Assembly: GCA_035627675.1 (NCBI GenBank)
Contig: DASPLH010000222.1
Span: 1-12,140, forward strand
DNA: 12,140 nt
Reading direction: 5' to 3'
Source of the DNA: DASPLH01 sp035627675
GTDB taxonomy: Bacteria > Acidobacteriota > Terriglobia > Terriglobales > Acidobacteriaceae
Position 1 is the first letter of the stretch; the number at the start of each line of letters is the position of its first letter. Under the pieces are notes generated by a model. That model was not told where the DNA came from and ran no database searches. It saw only the letters and a list, made by a program, of their open reading frames with translations. This document shows positions 5,780 to 12,140 of this stretch, one piece after another. Position numbers and translations under genes: made by a program.

Positions 5780-6802
5780 CTACGTGCGGAGGAACGCCAC
5801 CTCGGCGGTGCTGGGGCGCGTCATCAGCTCGCGGATCGCGTCCTTCGGGCGGCGCCCGTCGTGCAGGATCGAGTGCATCTGCTGCGTGATCGGCATCTCG
5901 ACCGCCGTTTTGCGCGCGAGGCCGACGGCAGCATTCGTCGTCAGCACGCCTTCGGCAACCATGCCGTGCATTCCGGAGATAATGTCCTCGAGTTTTCGTC
6001 CCTTGCCAAGCTCGACGCCGACGGTGCGATTGCGAGAGAGGCCGCCCGTGCAGGTGAGCACGAGGTCTCCAAGTCCGGCCAATCCGGCCATCGTCTCCGT
6101 ATGGCCGCCGCAGGCGAGACAAAGACGGGTCATCTCGGCCAGTCCGCGGGTGATGAGCGCTGCCGCCGTGTTGTGTCCGAGCCCGAGGCCGTCAACCACG
6201 CCGGCGGCGATGGCCACGATGTTCTTGAGCGCGCCCCCAAGTTCCACCCCAATGACGTCTTCGTTGCGGTAGACGCGGAACGTCGGGTCGCTGAATTCGT
6301 CCTGGATGGTCCGCGCGAGGCTGGTGTCGGTGGACGCCACAGCCACCGCCGTAGGGTCGCCCTTGGCAACTTCCCTGGCGAACGACGGTCCGCTCAGAAC
6401 GGCAAGGCGCGGAGGAAACTCGTCCCGCAGCACTTCGGTGATGACCTGGCTCATCCGCAGCAGAGATTCGTTCTCGATGCCCTTCGTGGCCGAAACGAAA
6501 ACCATGTCGCGCGTCAGGTACGGCTTCATCGAGGTGTACACGCGCCGTGTATGATGCGACGGCATCACGCTGACGACGATCTCGGCTGCTTCGAGCGCGT
6601 GCGCGAGTGAGTTGGTCGCCTCGACGGTCGCCGGGATCGGAGCCTCGGGCAGGAAGAGGTCGTTCGTGCGCCTCGCCTCGATCGACTCGCAGACCTCTTT
6701 CTCGAACGCCCAGAGTCGAACCTGGTGGGAGCCCTTTCGTCCGAATGCGATGGCCAGCGCGGTACCCCAGGCGCCGGCTCCGATGACAGCTATGCGTGCC
6801 AT
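5780..6802 (-). CDS. gpsA: Glycerol-3-phosphate dehydrogenase [NAD(P)+]
   Basis: 340 residues, full length. It reduces dihydroxyacetone phosphate to sn-glycerol 3-phosphate, the backbone of phospholipids, in the cytosol. The N-terminal Rossmann fold shows IGAGAWGTALA (7-17). Further family motifs are ATKGIE (105-110), VLSGPSFAREV (135-145), GALKNIVAIAAG (190-201) with the catalytic Lys193, LGHNTAAALITRG (208-220) and LSRNRTVG (255-262). AGG AGAGG begins within the plsY stop codon and lies six to nine bases before the ATG, and the gap to plsY is nine bases. Translation is therefore probably coupled and the two enzymes made together, since PlsY uses the GpsA product. It is the last gene of the right-hand minus-strand run and is followed by the 5722-5753 terminator. 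Confidence 0.97.
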   Translation of the reverse strand: MARIAVIGAGAWGTALAIAFGRKGSHQVRLWAFEKEVCESIEARRTNDLFLPEAPIPATVEATNSLAHALEAAEIVVSVMPSHHTRRVYTSMKPYLTRDMVFVSATKGIENESLLRMSQVITEVLRDEFPPRLAVLSGPSFAREVAKGDPTAVAVASTDTSLARTIQDEFSDPTFRVYRNEDVIGVELGGALKNIVAIAAGVVDGLGLGHNTAAALITRGLAEMTRLCLACGGHTETMAGLAGLGDLVLTCTGGLSRNRTVGVELGKGRKLEDIISGMHGMVAEGVLTTNAAVGLARKTAVEMPITQQMHSILHDGRRPKDAIRELMTRPSTAEVAFLRT

Positions 6803-6811
6803 GCGCCTCTC

Positions 6812-7513
6812 CTAAACTTTCTTCGCGCCAAACCGGTTTTCCGTTCCGGCGACGAGTCGACGAATGTTGTCTTTGTGCTTCATCACGATGAGCAGGGAAA
6901 CTCCGCAGATCAGGGACAGCACTGCGGGTGTGGTCTGGTCCGGATGGAACCACCAGAAACTGAACGGGAACAGAGCGGCTGCGATCACGGAGCCGAGCGA
7001 GACATATCGTGTGATGGCGAGGACCACCACGAACACGGCAAGCACGACAACGACGGCCTTAGGCGCGAGTGCGATGAACACACCGAGTCCCGTGGCAACG
7101 CCTTTGCCGCCCTTGAACTTCAGCCAGATGGGGAACATGTGCCCGACGATCGCCATCAACGCGGCAATCGCAGCCAGCAGGAACAACTTCTGCTGGACAA
7201 ACGTGGCGATCTCGCCAAGGTGCGCCCCACTCTCCGTGGCGTAGGCAATCGACCTCTCGGCGGCGTTCAGCGCGTATCGCCCGAAGGCGAAGCCGAATAG
7301 CACGGCAGCCGTGCCTTTCACCGCGTCGAGCGCGAGGGTGGCGATGGCCAGTCCCTTGCGCCCGGTGCGCGCGACGTTCGTGGCGCCGATGTTGCCGCTG
7401 CCCTGCGAGCGCACGTCGGCCCCGGTAAAGAGTCGGACAAGGATGTAGCCGAAGGGAATCGATCCCATCAGGTATGCAACAACCGCGACGATGACGTAAA
7501 TGGATGTAGGCAC
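6812..7513 (-). CDS. plsY: Acyl-phosphate:glycerol-3-phosphate acyltransferase
   Basis: 233 residues, an integral membrane enzyme that transfers an acyl group from acyl-phosphate to glycerol 3-phosphate to make lysophosphatidate. Family motifs are present in order: AYLMGSIPFGYILVRL (13-28), GSGNIGATNVAR (38-49), GHMFPIWLKFKGGKGVATGLG (124-144), and HKDNIRRLVAGTENRFGAKK (213-232). Hydrophobic stretches fit five or more membrane helices. The region between the second and third motifs contains an extra segment at about 82-112, making the protein somewhat longer than the usual 190-220 residues. The start is GTG at 7513: an in-frame TGA lies two codons upstream, and no ATG or clear Shine-Dalgarno is available. 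It is followed by gpsA nine bases later and preceded by thpR 79 bases upstream. Confidence 0.95.
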   Translation of the reverse strand: MPTSIYVIVAVVAYLMGSIPFGYILVRLFTGADVRSQGSGNIGATNVARTGRKGLAIATLALDAVKGTAAVLFGFAFGRYALNAAERSIAYATESGAHLGEIATFVQQKLFLLAAIAALMAIVGHMFPIWLKFKGGKGVATGLGVFIALAPKAVVVVLAVFVVVLAITRYVSLGSVIAAALFPFSFWWFHPDQTTPAVLSLICGVSLLIVMKHKDNIRRLVAGTENRFGAKKV

Positions 7514-7592
7514 GGATCAATGGGGCGAAGACGTCCTGGGCCGAGGCCTTCCAAGCTTGCTGTATCCGGCCGGCTAAGAAACCCGGCGCCGT

Positions 7593-8168
7593 TTACCGCA
7601 ACTCGTAACGCTCGCGCTTGAAGTACTGGGCTCCGCGCGGCGACAGCTTGCTCTCGTACAGAAAGAATTCGCGTGCCGTCATTGTACCGAAGTCGATTTC
7701 CTCACCAGAAGCGAGCGCCTGCTGGATGCGCTGAAACTTCGGATTGGCGCGGTCGCCGGGACGCGGGCGCGGACTGCCCGAACCGGAGCGGGCGAGCGTG
7801 AGGTGCGGGCGGTAGGGGCCTCGCTCGCCCTCGAAGCCAAGCGGTTCCAGCGCACTGCTCACGGCTGCCGCAAGGCCGGCCAGTTGGGGGCCGGCATGAA
7901 TCCCCGCCCAGAAGATGCGAGGAGACTTCGCATCCGGGAAAAAGCCGGTCCCGCGAAACGCTATGTCGAAGGCCGGCCCCGTGGCCGAGCGCAACGCCTC
8001 GCGGATGCGGTCGAACTCGCCGGTCTCTCCGATGAACTTCAGAGTGATGTGATACGTCTCGGGGCCGACGAAACGCACGTCGGGCGCCTGACGCCGCAGA
8101 TTGTCAACAAAGCGGCTGATGTTCTGCCGGATGGGTTCGTCGATATCGATTCCTGCGAAGAGGCGCAT
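7593..8168 (-). CDS. thpR: RNA 2',3'-cyclic phosphodiesterase (2'-5' RNA ligase family)
   Basis: 191 residues of the 2H phosphoesterase superfamily. Both catalytic HxTL motifs are visible: YHITLKFIG (His40) and RPHLTLAR (His122). The N-terminus MRLFAGIDID and the C-terminal FFLYESKLSPRGAQYFKRERYEL are also typical. The enzyme opens 2',3'-cyclic phosphates on RNA ends to 2'-phosphates and was first described as a tRNA half ligase. Its cellular role is poorly defined. The ATG at 8168 is supported by GGAG six bases upstream. The gene begins 21 bases after the cinA stop, so the two are probably co-transcribed. The segment 130-145 (SGSPRPRPGDRANP) is a flexible Pro/Arg loop next to the second motif. 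Confidence 0.94.
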   Translation of the reverse strand: MRLFAGIDIDEPIRQNISRFVDNLRRQAPDVRFVGPETYHITLKFIGETGEFDRIREALRSATGPAFDIAFRGTGFFPDAKSPRIFWAGIHAGPQLAGLAAAVSSALEPLGFEGERGPYRPHLTLARSGSGSPRPRPGDRANPKFQRIQQALASGEEIDFGTMTAREFFLYESKLSPRGAQYFKRERYELR

Positions 8169-8189
8169 GGGGAACTCCGGCGGTCGGAT

Positions 8190-9434
8190 CTACACCAGTC
8201 GGCGTCGCACCATGTCGAGCGCCTGCTGGGACGCCCACATGCGGATGCGATCGCGGTCGCCAGGGAACTTCCGCTCGACAACCTCGGTCCGCTTGCCATC
8301 GGTGACCCCGACATAGACGAGCCCGACGGGCTTCTCATCGGTGCCGCCCGTGGGCCCGGCAACGCCGGTGATCCCGACCCCGAACGTGGCCCGGCAGCGC
8401 TTGCGGATGCCTTCGGCGAGGGCTGACGCAACTTGCTTCGATACCGCGCCGTTCTCGGCGATCATGAGCGGAGGCACGTCGGCAAACGCGGTCTTCATGT
8501 CGTTGGAGTAGGCAACGACGCCTCCGACGAAGTACCGCGAACTGCCGCTTACCGAGGTAAGCCGCTGCGCGAGCAACCCGCCCGTGCACGACTCGGCGAC
8601 GGCAATCGTGGCGTTCCGCATCTGGAGGTAATAGCCGACGATCTGCTCGAGCTTCTCGCCGTGGCTCGCGAAAGCCTCCTCGGCGAATTCCTCTTCGAGT
8701 TCGCTGGCCAACTCTTCCACGCGTTCCTCTGCCTCTTCCGGCGACTCCGAGCGAGCACGCAGGTGGAACTGAACCTCTCCCGCTCCGGCAAGAATCGTGG
8801 TCTCCACGTCCGTGTACCTGGTGTAGATCGGGGCGGCGCGATGGTCGGCCGTGGATTCGCCGACCAGCGCGATGCGCAATTCACGGGTCGCGATATGTTG
8901 CGCGGGCACTGCGTGCTGAAGCCGCTCGAAACACTGCTTCTCGAACATGGCTTCGAGTTCGAACGGAGGGCCGGGGAGGAGAATGACGATCTTCTGGCGC
9001 GATCCCCAGCGGTCCTGCCACCACTGTCCGGGGGCGCTGCCGCGGTCGTTGGGGAGCACGATGGCTCCCGCGAGGACGTCTGCCTGCCGGGCGTTGTTCT
9101 CGGTCATCTTCACGCGACGGGCGGCGAAGCGCGCATAGAGTTCGGCAACGATGTCGTTGTCGCGCTTGAGTTGCACGCCCAGCGCTTCGGCGACGCACTC
9201 GCGCGTGAGGTCGTCTTCCGTCGGGCCAAGCCCGCCCATGGTGATGACGATGTCGGCGCGGTCCAGTGCCTGGGTGACCGCCTCGGCGAGGTGCCCGCGA
9301 TGATCGCCAACGATGGATTTACGAATGACCTCGACGCCGAGCTCGTTCAGGCGGCGCGTGAGGTAGAGAGAGTTTGTGTCCTGGCGGAATGGCGTCAGGA
9401 GTTCGGAACCGATCGCGATGATCTCGGCGTTCAC
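8190..9434 (-). CDS. cinA: CinA family protein (NMN amidohydrolase / damage-inducible protein)
   Basis: 414 residues with both usual domains. The N-terminal MoCF-like domain (about 1-170) has the signature TMGGLGPTEDDLTRE (65-79) and VILLPGPPFELEAMF (150-164). The C-terminal amidohydrolase domain (about 258-412) has AVAESCTGGLL (278-288), VVAYSNDMK (306-314) and GVGITGVAGPTGGTDEKPVGLVYVG (352-376). The joining region 228-265 is very acidic and helical. CinA proteins hydrolyse nicotinamide mononucleotide in NAD salvage, and the N-terminal domain has ADP-ribose pyrophosphatase activity in studied members. Their competence role was described in Streptococcus. An insert rich in Trp/Arg/Gln (137-147) sits before the PGPP motif. 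The start is GTG at 9434 without a Shine-Dalgarno; the GTG closes a small hairpin. The propeller gene ends 45 bases upstream. Confidence 0.94.
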   Translation of the reverse strand: MNAEIIAIGSELLTPFRQDTNSLYLTRRLNELGVEVIRKSIVGDHRGHLAEAVTQALDRADIVITMGGLGPTEDDLTRECVAEALGVQLKRDNDIVAELYARFAARRVKMTENNARQADVLAGAIVLPNDRGSAPGQWWQDRWGSRQKIVILLPGPPFELEAMFEKQCFERLQHAVPAQHIATRELRIALVGESTADHRAAPIYTRYTDVETTILAGAGEVQFHLRARSESPEEAEERVEELASELEEEFAEEAFASHGEKLEQIVGYYLQMRNATIAVAESCTGGLLAQRLTSVSGSSRYFVGGVVAYSNDMKTAFADVPPLMIAENGAVSKQVASALAEGIRKRCRATFGVGITGVAGPTGGTDEKPVGLVYVGVTDGKRTEVVERKFPGDRDRIRMWASQQALDMVRRRLV

Positions 9435-9479
9435 TGAAAACAGTGTAATCGCTCAGGAGCGTTGGGATACAGTGCAGTC

Positions 9480-10511
9480 TCAGTCGGCCACGAGCACGCG
9501 TCCGGGCACGTCCCACGCCAGGTAATGCACGGCGTCGTTGGTGGCGATGATCGTCGAGCGGTTTGGCGCGAAGGCGAGGCCAACGATGTCATTGCCGCTG
9601 ACGAACAGCGATGCGTTGCGATCCGGGGTGATGCGGACAATGCCCCGGCGTCCGCCGTACGAAGCGGCAACGAACATGTTCCCGTCGAAGTCGAAGGCCA
9701 GCCCTTGCGGGCGACCGAGTCCGCGGAAGAAGACCGTGACATCGCCGTGCGGGTCGATCTCGTACACGGCATCGTTGCTCGATGTGGTCGGACTCGAGAC
9801 ATAGAGGTTTCCGTTGGGCGAAAACGCGAGATGGTATGCGGCCACGCTGGGCTCCAGCGTGGCGTAAACGTAGATCTGGCGGTCGGTGGCGATCTTGAAG
9901 ATCGTTCCGCTGCGGTCGCCCACGTAGAGATTGCGCTCGTGGTCGAAGGCGATGCCGGTCGCTACGCCCATGCCCTGCGCGTAAACCGAGATGCTGCCGT
10001 TCGGCGCGACGCGGTACACCGTGCCGTCCATGCGCGAAGAGACGTAGAGGAAGCCCTCGGAGTCGAGCGCCAGGCCCGTGGCGTTCATCATCTCCGAGAC
10101 GTACGGCGTGATGTTGTACTCGGGATCGATCTTATAAATAGCCACTGGCACGGCCTGCCCGCGGGAGCCGGAGAAGGTCGCAAAGATGTTGCCGTCGCGA
10201 TCCACGGCCGGGTTCGCAACCGGGTGCAGGTTCTCCGCGATGGTCTGCGCGATGGTGACGTCGAAGGGTTCGCTGACCGCCGTCGTCGCAATCGTCAGCG
10301 GGCCGGTGCCGTCCTCCGGCACGCGGGCAACGATGGAATCCGAGGAGCCGAACACGACGGCGCCGCGCTCCTCTCCGAAGCGAACTTCGGGTCGTCCGGT
10401 CGCGGCTGACATCAAGTGCGCGCCCCAGATGCGGATCTCCCCGCCCGGCAGGGCGAAGTTGGGGTCTGCCGAAGTGATGCGCGGCCGCGAATTGGTACTC
10501 GGGTCAGCCAT
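9480..10511 (-). CDS. IPT/TIG domain + NHL-type beta-propeller protein, no signal peptide
   Basis: 343 residues. Residues 9-86 form an Ig-like IPT/TIG domain (PRITSADPNFALPGGEIRIWG, typical of this fold). Residues 95-343 carry about six repeats of the type xGLAxDxxGNLYVxxxxxxxIYKI, for example ATGIAFDHERNLYVGDRSGTIFKI (184-207). This is a beta-propeller of the NHL/SMP-30 kind. Some relatives are annotated as gluconolactonases, but the acidic metal ligands of a true SMP-30 lactonase cannot be confirmed here, so a binding or scaffold role is as likely. There is no signal peptide or membrane helix, which is unusual for IPT-propeller proteins, so it probably acts in the cytosol unless exported another way. 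It lies 12 bases after pgpA and 45 before cinA and is likely co-transcribed. The ATG at 10511 has only a weak GGA upstream. Confidence 0.82.
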   Translation of the reverse strand: MADPSTNSRPRITSADPNFALPGGEIRIWGAHLMSAATGRPEVRFGEERGAVVFGSSDSIVARVPEDGTGPLTIATTAVSEPFDVTIAQTIAENLHPVANPAVDRDGNIFATFSGSRGQAVPVAIYKIDPEYNITPYVSEMMNATGLALDSEGFLYVSSRMDGTVYRVAPNGSISVYAQGMGVATGIAFDHERNLYVGDRSGTIFKIATDRQIYVYATLEPSVAAYHLAFSPNGNLYVSSPTTSSNDAVYEIDPHGDVTVFFRGLGRPQGLAFDFDGNMFVAASYGGRRGIVRITPDRNASLFVSGNDIVGLAFAPNRSTIIATNDAVHYLAWDVPGRVLVAD

Positions 10512-10523
10512 AGGTTCCGATGC

Positions 10524-11033
10524 TTACTGCAACCAGCCGAAGTGCAACAACACCTGCATGACAGCCAGCGCGTACACGCCCGCGCCGAGATCGTCCACCA
10601 CGATTCCGGTCCCTTCCGGCAGCCGCTCCAGTTGGCGCACCGGCGGCGGTTTCAGAATGTCGAACGCACGGAAGAGTATAAAGGCGGCGAGGAACGGCTT
10701 CCACCCGAGGGGAACGCCGATCAACGCGACCATCTGCCCGGCCACTTCGTCGATGACCACCTTCTGCGGATCCTTGCGGCCGTTCGCGCGAGCGACGATG
10801 GTTGCCGCCGGAATGCCAATGGCCGTGGCCAGCGCCGCGTAGGCGATGGCTCCGGGCACGAGGGCCTCTCCGGGCAATGCGAGGGCGATCAGCGCCCAGG
10901 TGACGACGGCTCCGGCGGAGCCCCACGTGCCGGGACCCGGCTTCATGCGTCCGGCGCCGAAGAACGTCGCCACGAGTTCCGCCCAAAGCGGAGCCTGGTG
11001 CTGCGGAGTTTTAAATGGGCTTGCGGCTGCCAT
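10524..11033 (-). CDS. pgpA: Phosphatidylglycerophosphatase A
   Basis: 169 residues from the chosen ATG. PgpA removes phosphate from phosphatidylglycerol phosphate in the cytoplasmic membrane, giving phosphatidylglycerol. Characteristic stretches are AGRMKPGPGTWGSAGA (27-42), DPQKVVIDEVAGQMVAL (88-104) with the acidic pair D95/E96, FRAFDILKPPPVRQLE (121-136), and VVDDLGAGVYA (145-155) with D147/D148. Several membrane helices lie between them. The frame is open to 11159, but the extra 42 residues are Arg-rich and unlike the family. The ATG at 11033 has GAGGA five bases upstream and gives the normal family length. The start lies inside the end of yacG, with 23 bases of overlap, implying coupled translation. 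The neighbouring plsY and gpsA supply earlier steps of the same pathway. Confidence 0.94.
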   Translation of the reverse strand: MAAASPFKTPQHQAPLWAELVATFFGAGRMKPGPGTWGSAGAVVTWALIALALPGEALVPGAIAYAALATAIGIPAATIVARANGRKDPQKVVIDEVAGQMVALIGVPLGWKPFLAAFILFRAFDILKPPPVRQLERLPEGTGIVVDDLGAGVYALAVMQVLLHFGWLQ

Positions 11034-11292
11034 GCAGGTCCTCGTCAACATCGTTGCCCGGGCGTTCGTTTCGAGATCCGCCGATACGACGTTGCGGAGG
11101 CTCCAGGTATTCGGCTTCGCCGCCCGACTCCGGATCGTTGACCGGAGTGCTGATGACATATCCGCCGCTGGCCCACTTTCCGAGATCGATCGTGCGGCAA
11201 CGCTCGCTGCAAAATGGGAACTCGGGATCGTTGCGCAGAACCAGCTTGCGACAGGTAGGACAGCGCAGACTGTTGAGCTTCTTCCGGGCCAT
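11011..11292 (-). CDS. yacG: YacG family zinc protein (DNA gyrase inhibitor)
   Basis: 93 residues. The zinc-binding signature C11-P-T-C14 ... C28-S-E-R-C32 is followed by RTIDLGKWASGGYVI (33-47), the conserved gyrase-contacting region of YacG. In E. coli YacG binds GyrB and blocks DNA binding by gyrase. Here the protein is longer than the usual about 65 residues, with a polar, charged tail (48-93) containing NDPESGGEAEYLEPP and the C-terminal GNDVDEDLHGSRKPI. The tail's final codons are shared with the start region of pgpA, so it may be partly constrained by that overlap. The ATG at 11292 follows rimO by 56 bases and has no strong ribosome binding site. Placement between rimO and pgpA fits an operon of unrelated housekeeping genes. 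Confidence 0.9.
   Translation of the reverse strand: MARKKLNSLRCPTCRKLVLRNDPEFPFCSERCRTIDLGKWASGGYVISTPVNDPESGGEAEYLEPPQRRIGGSRNERPGNDVDEDLHGSRKPI
11039..11043 (-). promoter_or_regulatory. Shine-Dalgarno of pgpA, inside yacG
   Basis: GAGGA on the minus strand, five bases before the pgpA ATG at 11033. It lies inside the yacG coding sequence and decides for the shorter pgpA start. Confidence 0.65.
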
Positions 11293-11348
11293 GTTGAAAG
11301 TATCTCATCCGCTCCGGGGCAAATTCGTGCGGGTGCCGGAAAACGGCC

Positions 11349-12140
11349 TTAGAGGAGACGCGCGACGAGATCGTAATCGTGAGCTTCGATGACCTCGGCG
11401 CGGAAGAAGTCGCCCGGCTTCACGTTCTCGTAATCGCCAAAGTCGTTGATGAAAACTTTGCCGTCGATATCGGGCGCATGGGCCGGCGTGCGAGCTTCCC
11501 AGAGAAGCTCCGTCTCTTCGCTCGGGCCTTCCACCATGACCTCGATCGTTCTCCCCACCATCGCCTTGCGGCGCTTGCGGCTGATGGTCTTCTGCACCTG
11601 CATCAGCTTGCGCCGGCGACGCTCGATTTCGCGCTCCGGAACCTTCCCGTCCAGCAGATACGCGGGCGAGCCTTCTTCATCCGAGTAGGAGAACACTCCA
11701 AGCCAGTCGAACTGCGCCGCTTTGACGAACTCGACCAGCTCGTTGAAGTCAGCGTCGGTCTCGCCAGGGAAGCCCACGATGAACGAAGTCCGCAGCGTGA
11801 GGTTCGGCACCTCGCGACGCATTTTCTCGATGGATTGCAGGAAAATGTCAGCCGACGCTCCGCGCTTCATGCGCTTGAGCACCGAGGCCGAGGCGTGCTG
11901 GAGCGGTACGTCGATGTAAGGGCAGATCTTCGGGTTCGCCGCAATCGTCTGGAGCAGCTTGCCGGTGATCTTGTTCGGATACGCGTACAGGAACCGCACC
12001 CAGCGGAGCTGTTCGACCTGCGCAAGGCGCTCGAGCAGCAGGGCAAGGCCGTCTTTCAGCCCGAGATCTTCGCCGTAGCAGGTGGTGTCCTGCCCGATGA
12101 GGTTGATCTCTTTCACGCCCTGCGCTGCCAGGCGTTCGGC
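11349..12140 (-). CDS. rimO: Ribosomal protein S12 methylthiotransferase RimO (5' part missing)
   Basis: The last 263 residues of a radical-SAM methylthiotransferase; the frame continues past the window edge. RimO adds a methylthio group to Asp88/89 of ribosomal protein S12 using S-adenosylmethionine and two iron-sulfur clusters. Visible parts are GVKEINLIGQDTTCYG at the start, RWVRFLYAYPNKITGKLL, PYIDVPLQHASASVLKRMKRG, TLRTSFIVGFPGETDADF and FDWLGVFSYSDEEGSPAY. A C-terminal TRAM domain (about the last 65 residues) binds the substrate. The LQHAS and FSYSDEEGSPAY stretches favour RimO over MiaB or MtaB. The cluster-binding N-terminal UPF0004 domain and the CxxxCxxC motif lie outside the window. 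The stop is at 11349-11351, 56 bases before yacG. Confidence 0.95.
   Translation of the reverse strand, partial: AERLAAQGVKEINLIGQDTTCYGEDLGLKDGLALLLERLAQVEQLRWVRFLYAYPNKITGKLLQTIAANPKICPYIDVPLQHASASVLKRMKRGASADIFLQSIEKMRREVPNLTLRTSFIVGFPGETDADFNELVEFVKAAQFDWLGVFSYSDEEGSPAYLLDGKVPEREIERRRRKLMQVQKTISRKRRKAMVGRTIEVMVEGPSEETELLWEARTPAHAPDIDGKVFINDFGDYENVKPGDFFRAEVIEAHDYDLVARLL

Noticed and set aside
8433..9437. 334-codon plus-strand ORF opposite cinA
   Set aside because: CinA motifs on the minus strand are unambiguous; the opposite frame is a GC-driven shadow.
9462..10409. 315-codon plus-strand ORF opposite the propeller gene
   Set aside because: The minus strand encodes regular IPT and NHL repeats; the plus frame has no recognisable domain and is a mirror of repeat codon use.
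11034..11159. 42-residue N-terminal extension of pgpA
   Set aside because: It would overlap most of yacG, is unlike the PgpA family, and has a worse ribosome binding site than the ATG at 11033.

Overview
This window looks like chromosomal DNA from a high-GC diderm bacterium, most likely an Acidobacteriota member (Bryobacter/Solibacter-like). The grounds are the high GC content, the gene order rimO-yacG-pgpA-propeller-cinA-thpR-plsY-gpsA, and an exported Thr/Gly/Gln-rich protein ending in an LPQTA + hydrophobic helix + Arg tail of a type I associate with acidobacterial proteins. The taxonomic call is an inference from memory and was not checked against a database. Thirteen protein genes are supported, two of them cut by the window edges. 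Twelve are on the minus strand and one (4778-5668) on the plus strand. I see no rRNA, tRNA, CRISPR array, insertion sequence or phage gene.

Right-hand block (12140 down to 5780, minus strand): a compact housekeeping run. It contains the 3' part of rimO (ribosomal protein S12 methylthiotransferase), yacG (zinc protein, gyrase inhibitor family), pgpA (phosphatidylglycerophosphate phosphatase), an IPT + NHL-type beta-propeller protein without a signal peptide, cinA, thpR (RNA 2',3'-cyclic phosphodiesterase), plsY and gpsA. Three of these serve phospholipid synthesis. GpsA makes sn-glycerol 3-phosphate, PlsY acylates it to lysophosphatidate, and PgpA makes phosphatidylglycerol further down the pathway. 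Short gaps, a yacG/pgpA overlap and a gpsA ribosome binding site that overlaps the plsY stop codon point to co-transcription and coupled translation.

Middle (5780-4506): a strong hairpin terminator (5722-5753) separates gpsA from the convergent plus-strand gene for the secreted low-complexity LPQTA protein. That gene is divergent from a TPR gene. The 272-bp region between them carries a perfect 16-bp palindrome, a 10-bp direct repeat, several small inverted repeats and a TATAAT box placed so that the TPR mRNA could be nearly leaderless.

Left-hand block (4505 down to 1, minus strand): a periplasmic or surface TPR protein with a TolB/FlgO-like N-terminal domain, then nfeD (membrane serine protease with a visible Ser100/Lys140 pair), then a stomatin-like slipin. 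The last two form the well-known protease-substrate/partner gene pair. A 12-bp hairpin follows the slipin gene. The last gene encodes an inner-membrane-anchored SPOR-domain protein whose 3' end is outside the window.

Non-ATG starts are frequent: five of the twelve visible starts are GTG or TTG. No unmistakably new multi-gene system is visible. The best candidates for a second look are the LPQTA surface protein and its regulatory region, the TPR-nfeD-slipin association, and the cytoplasmic propeller inside a lipid/RNA housekeeping operon.
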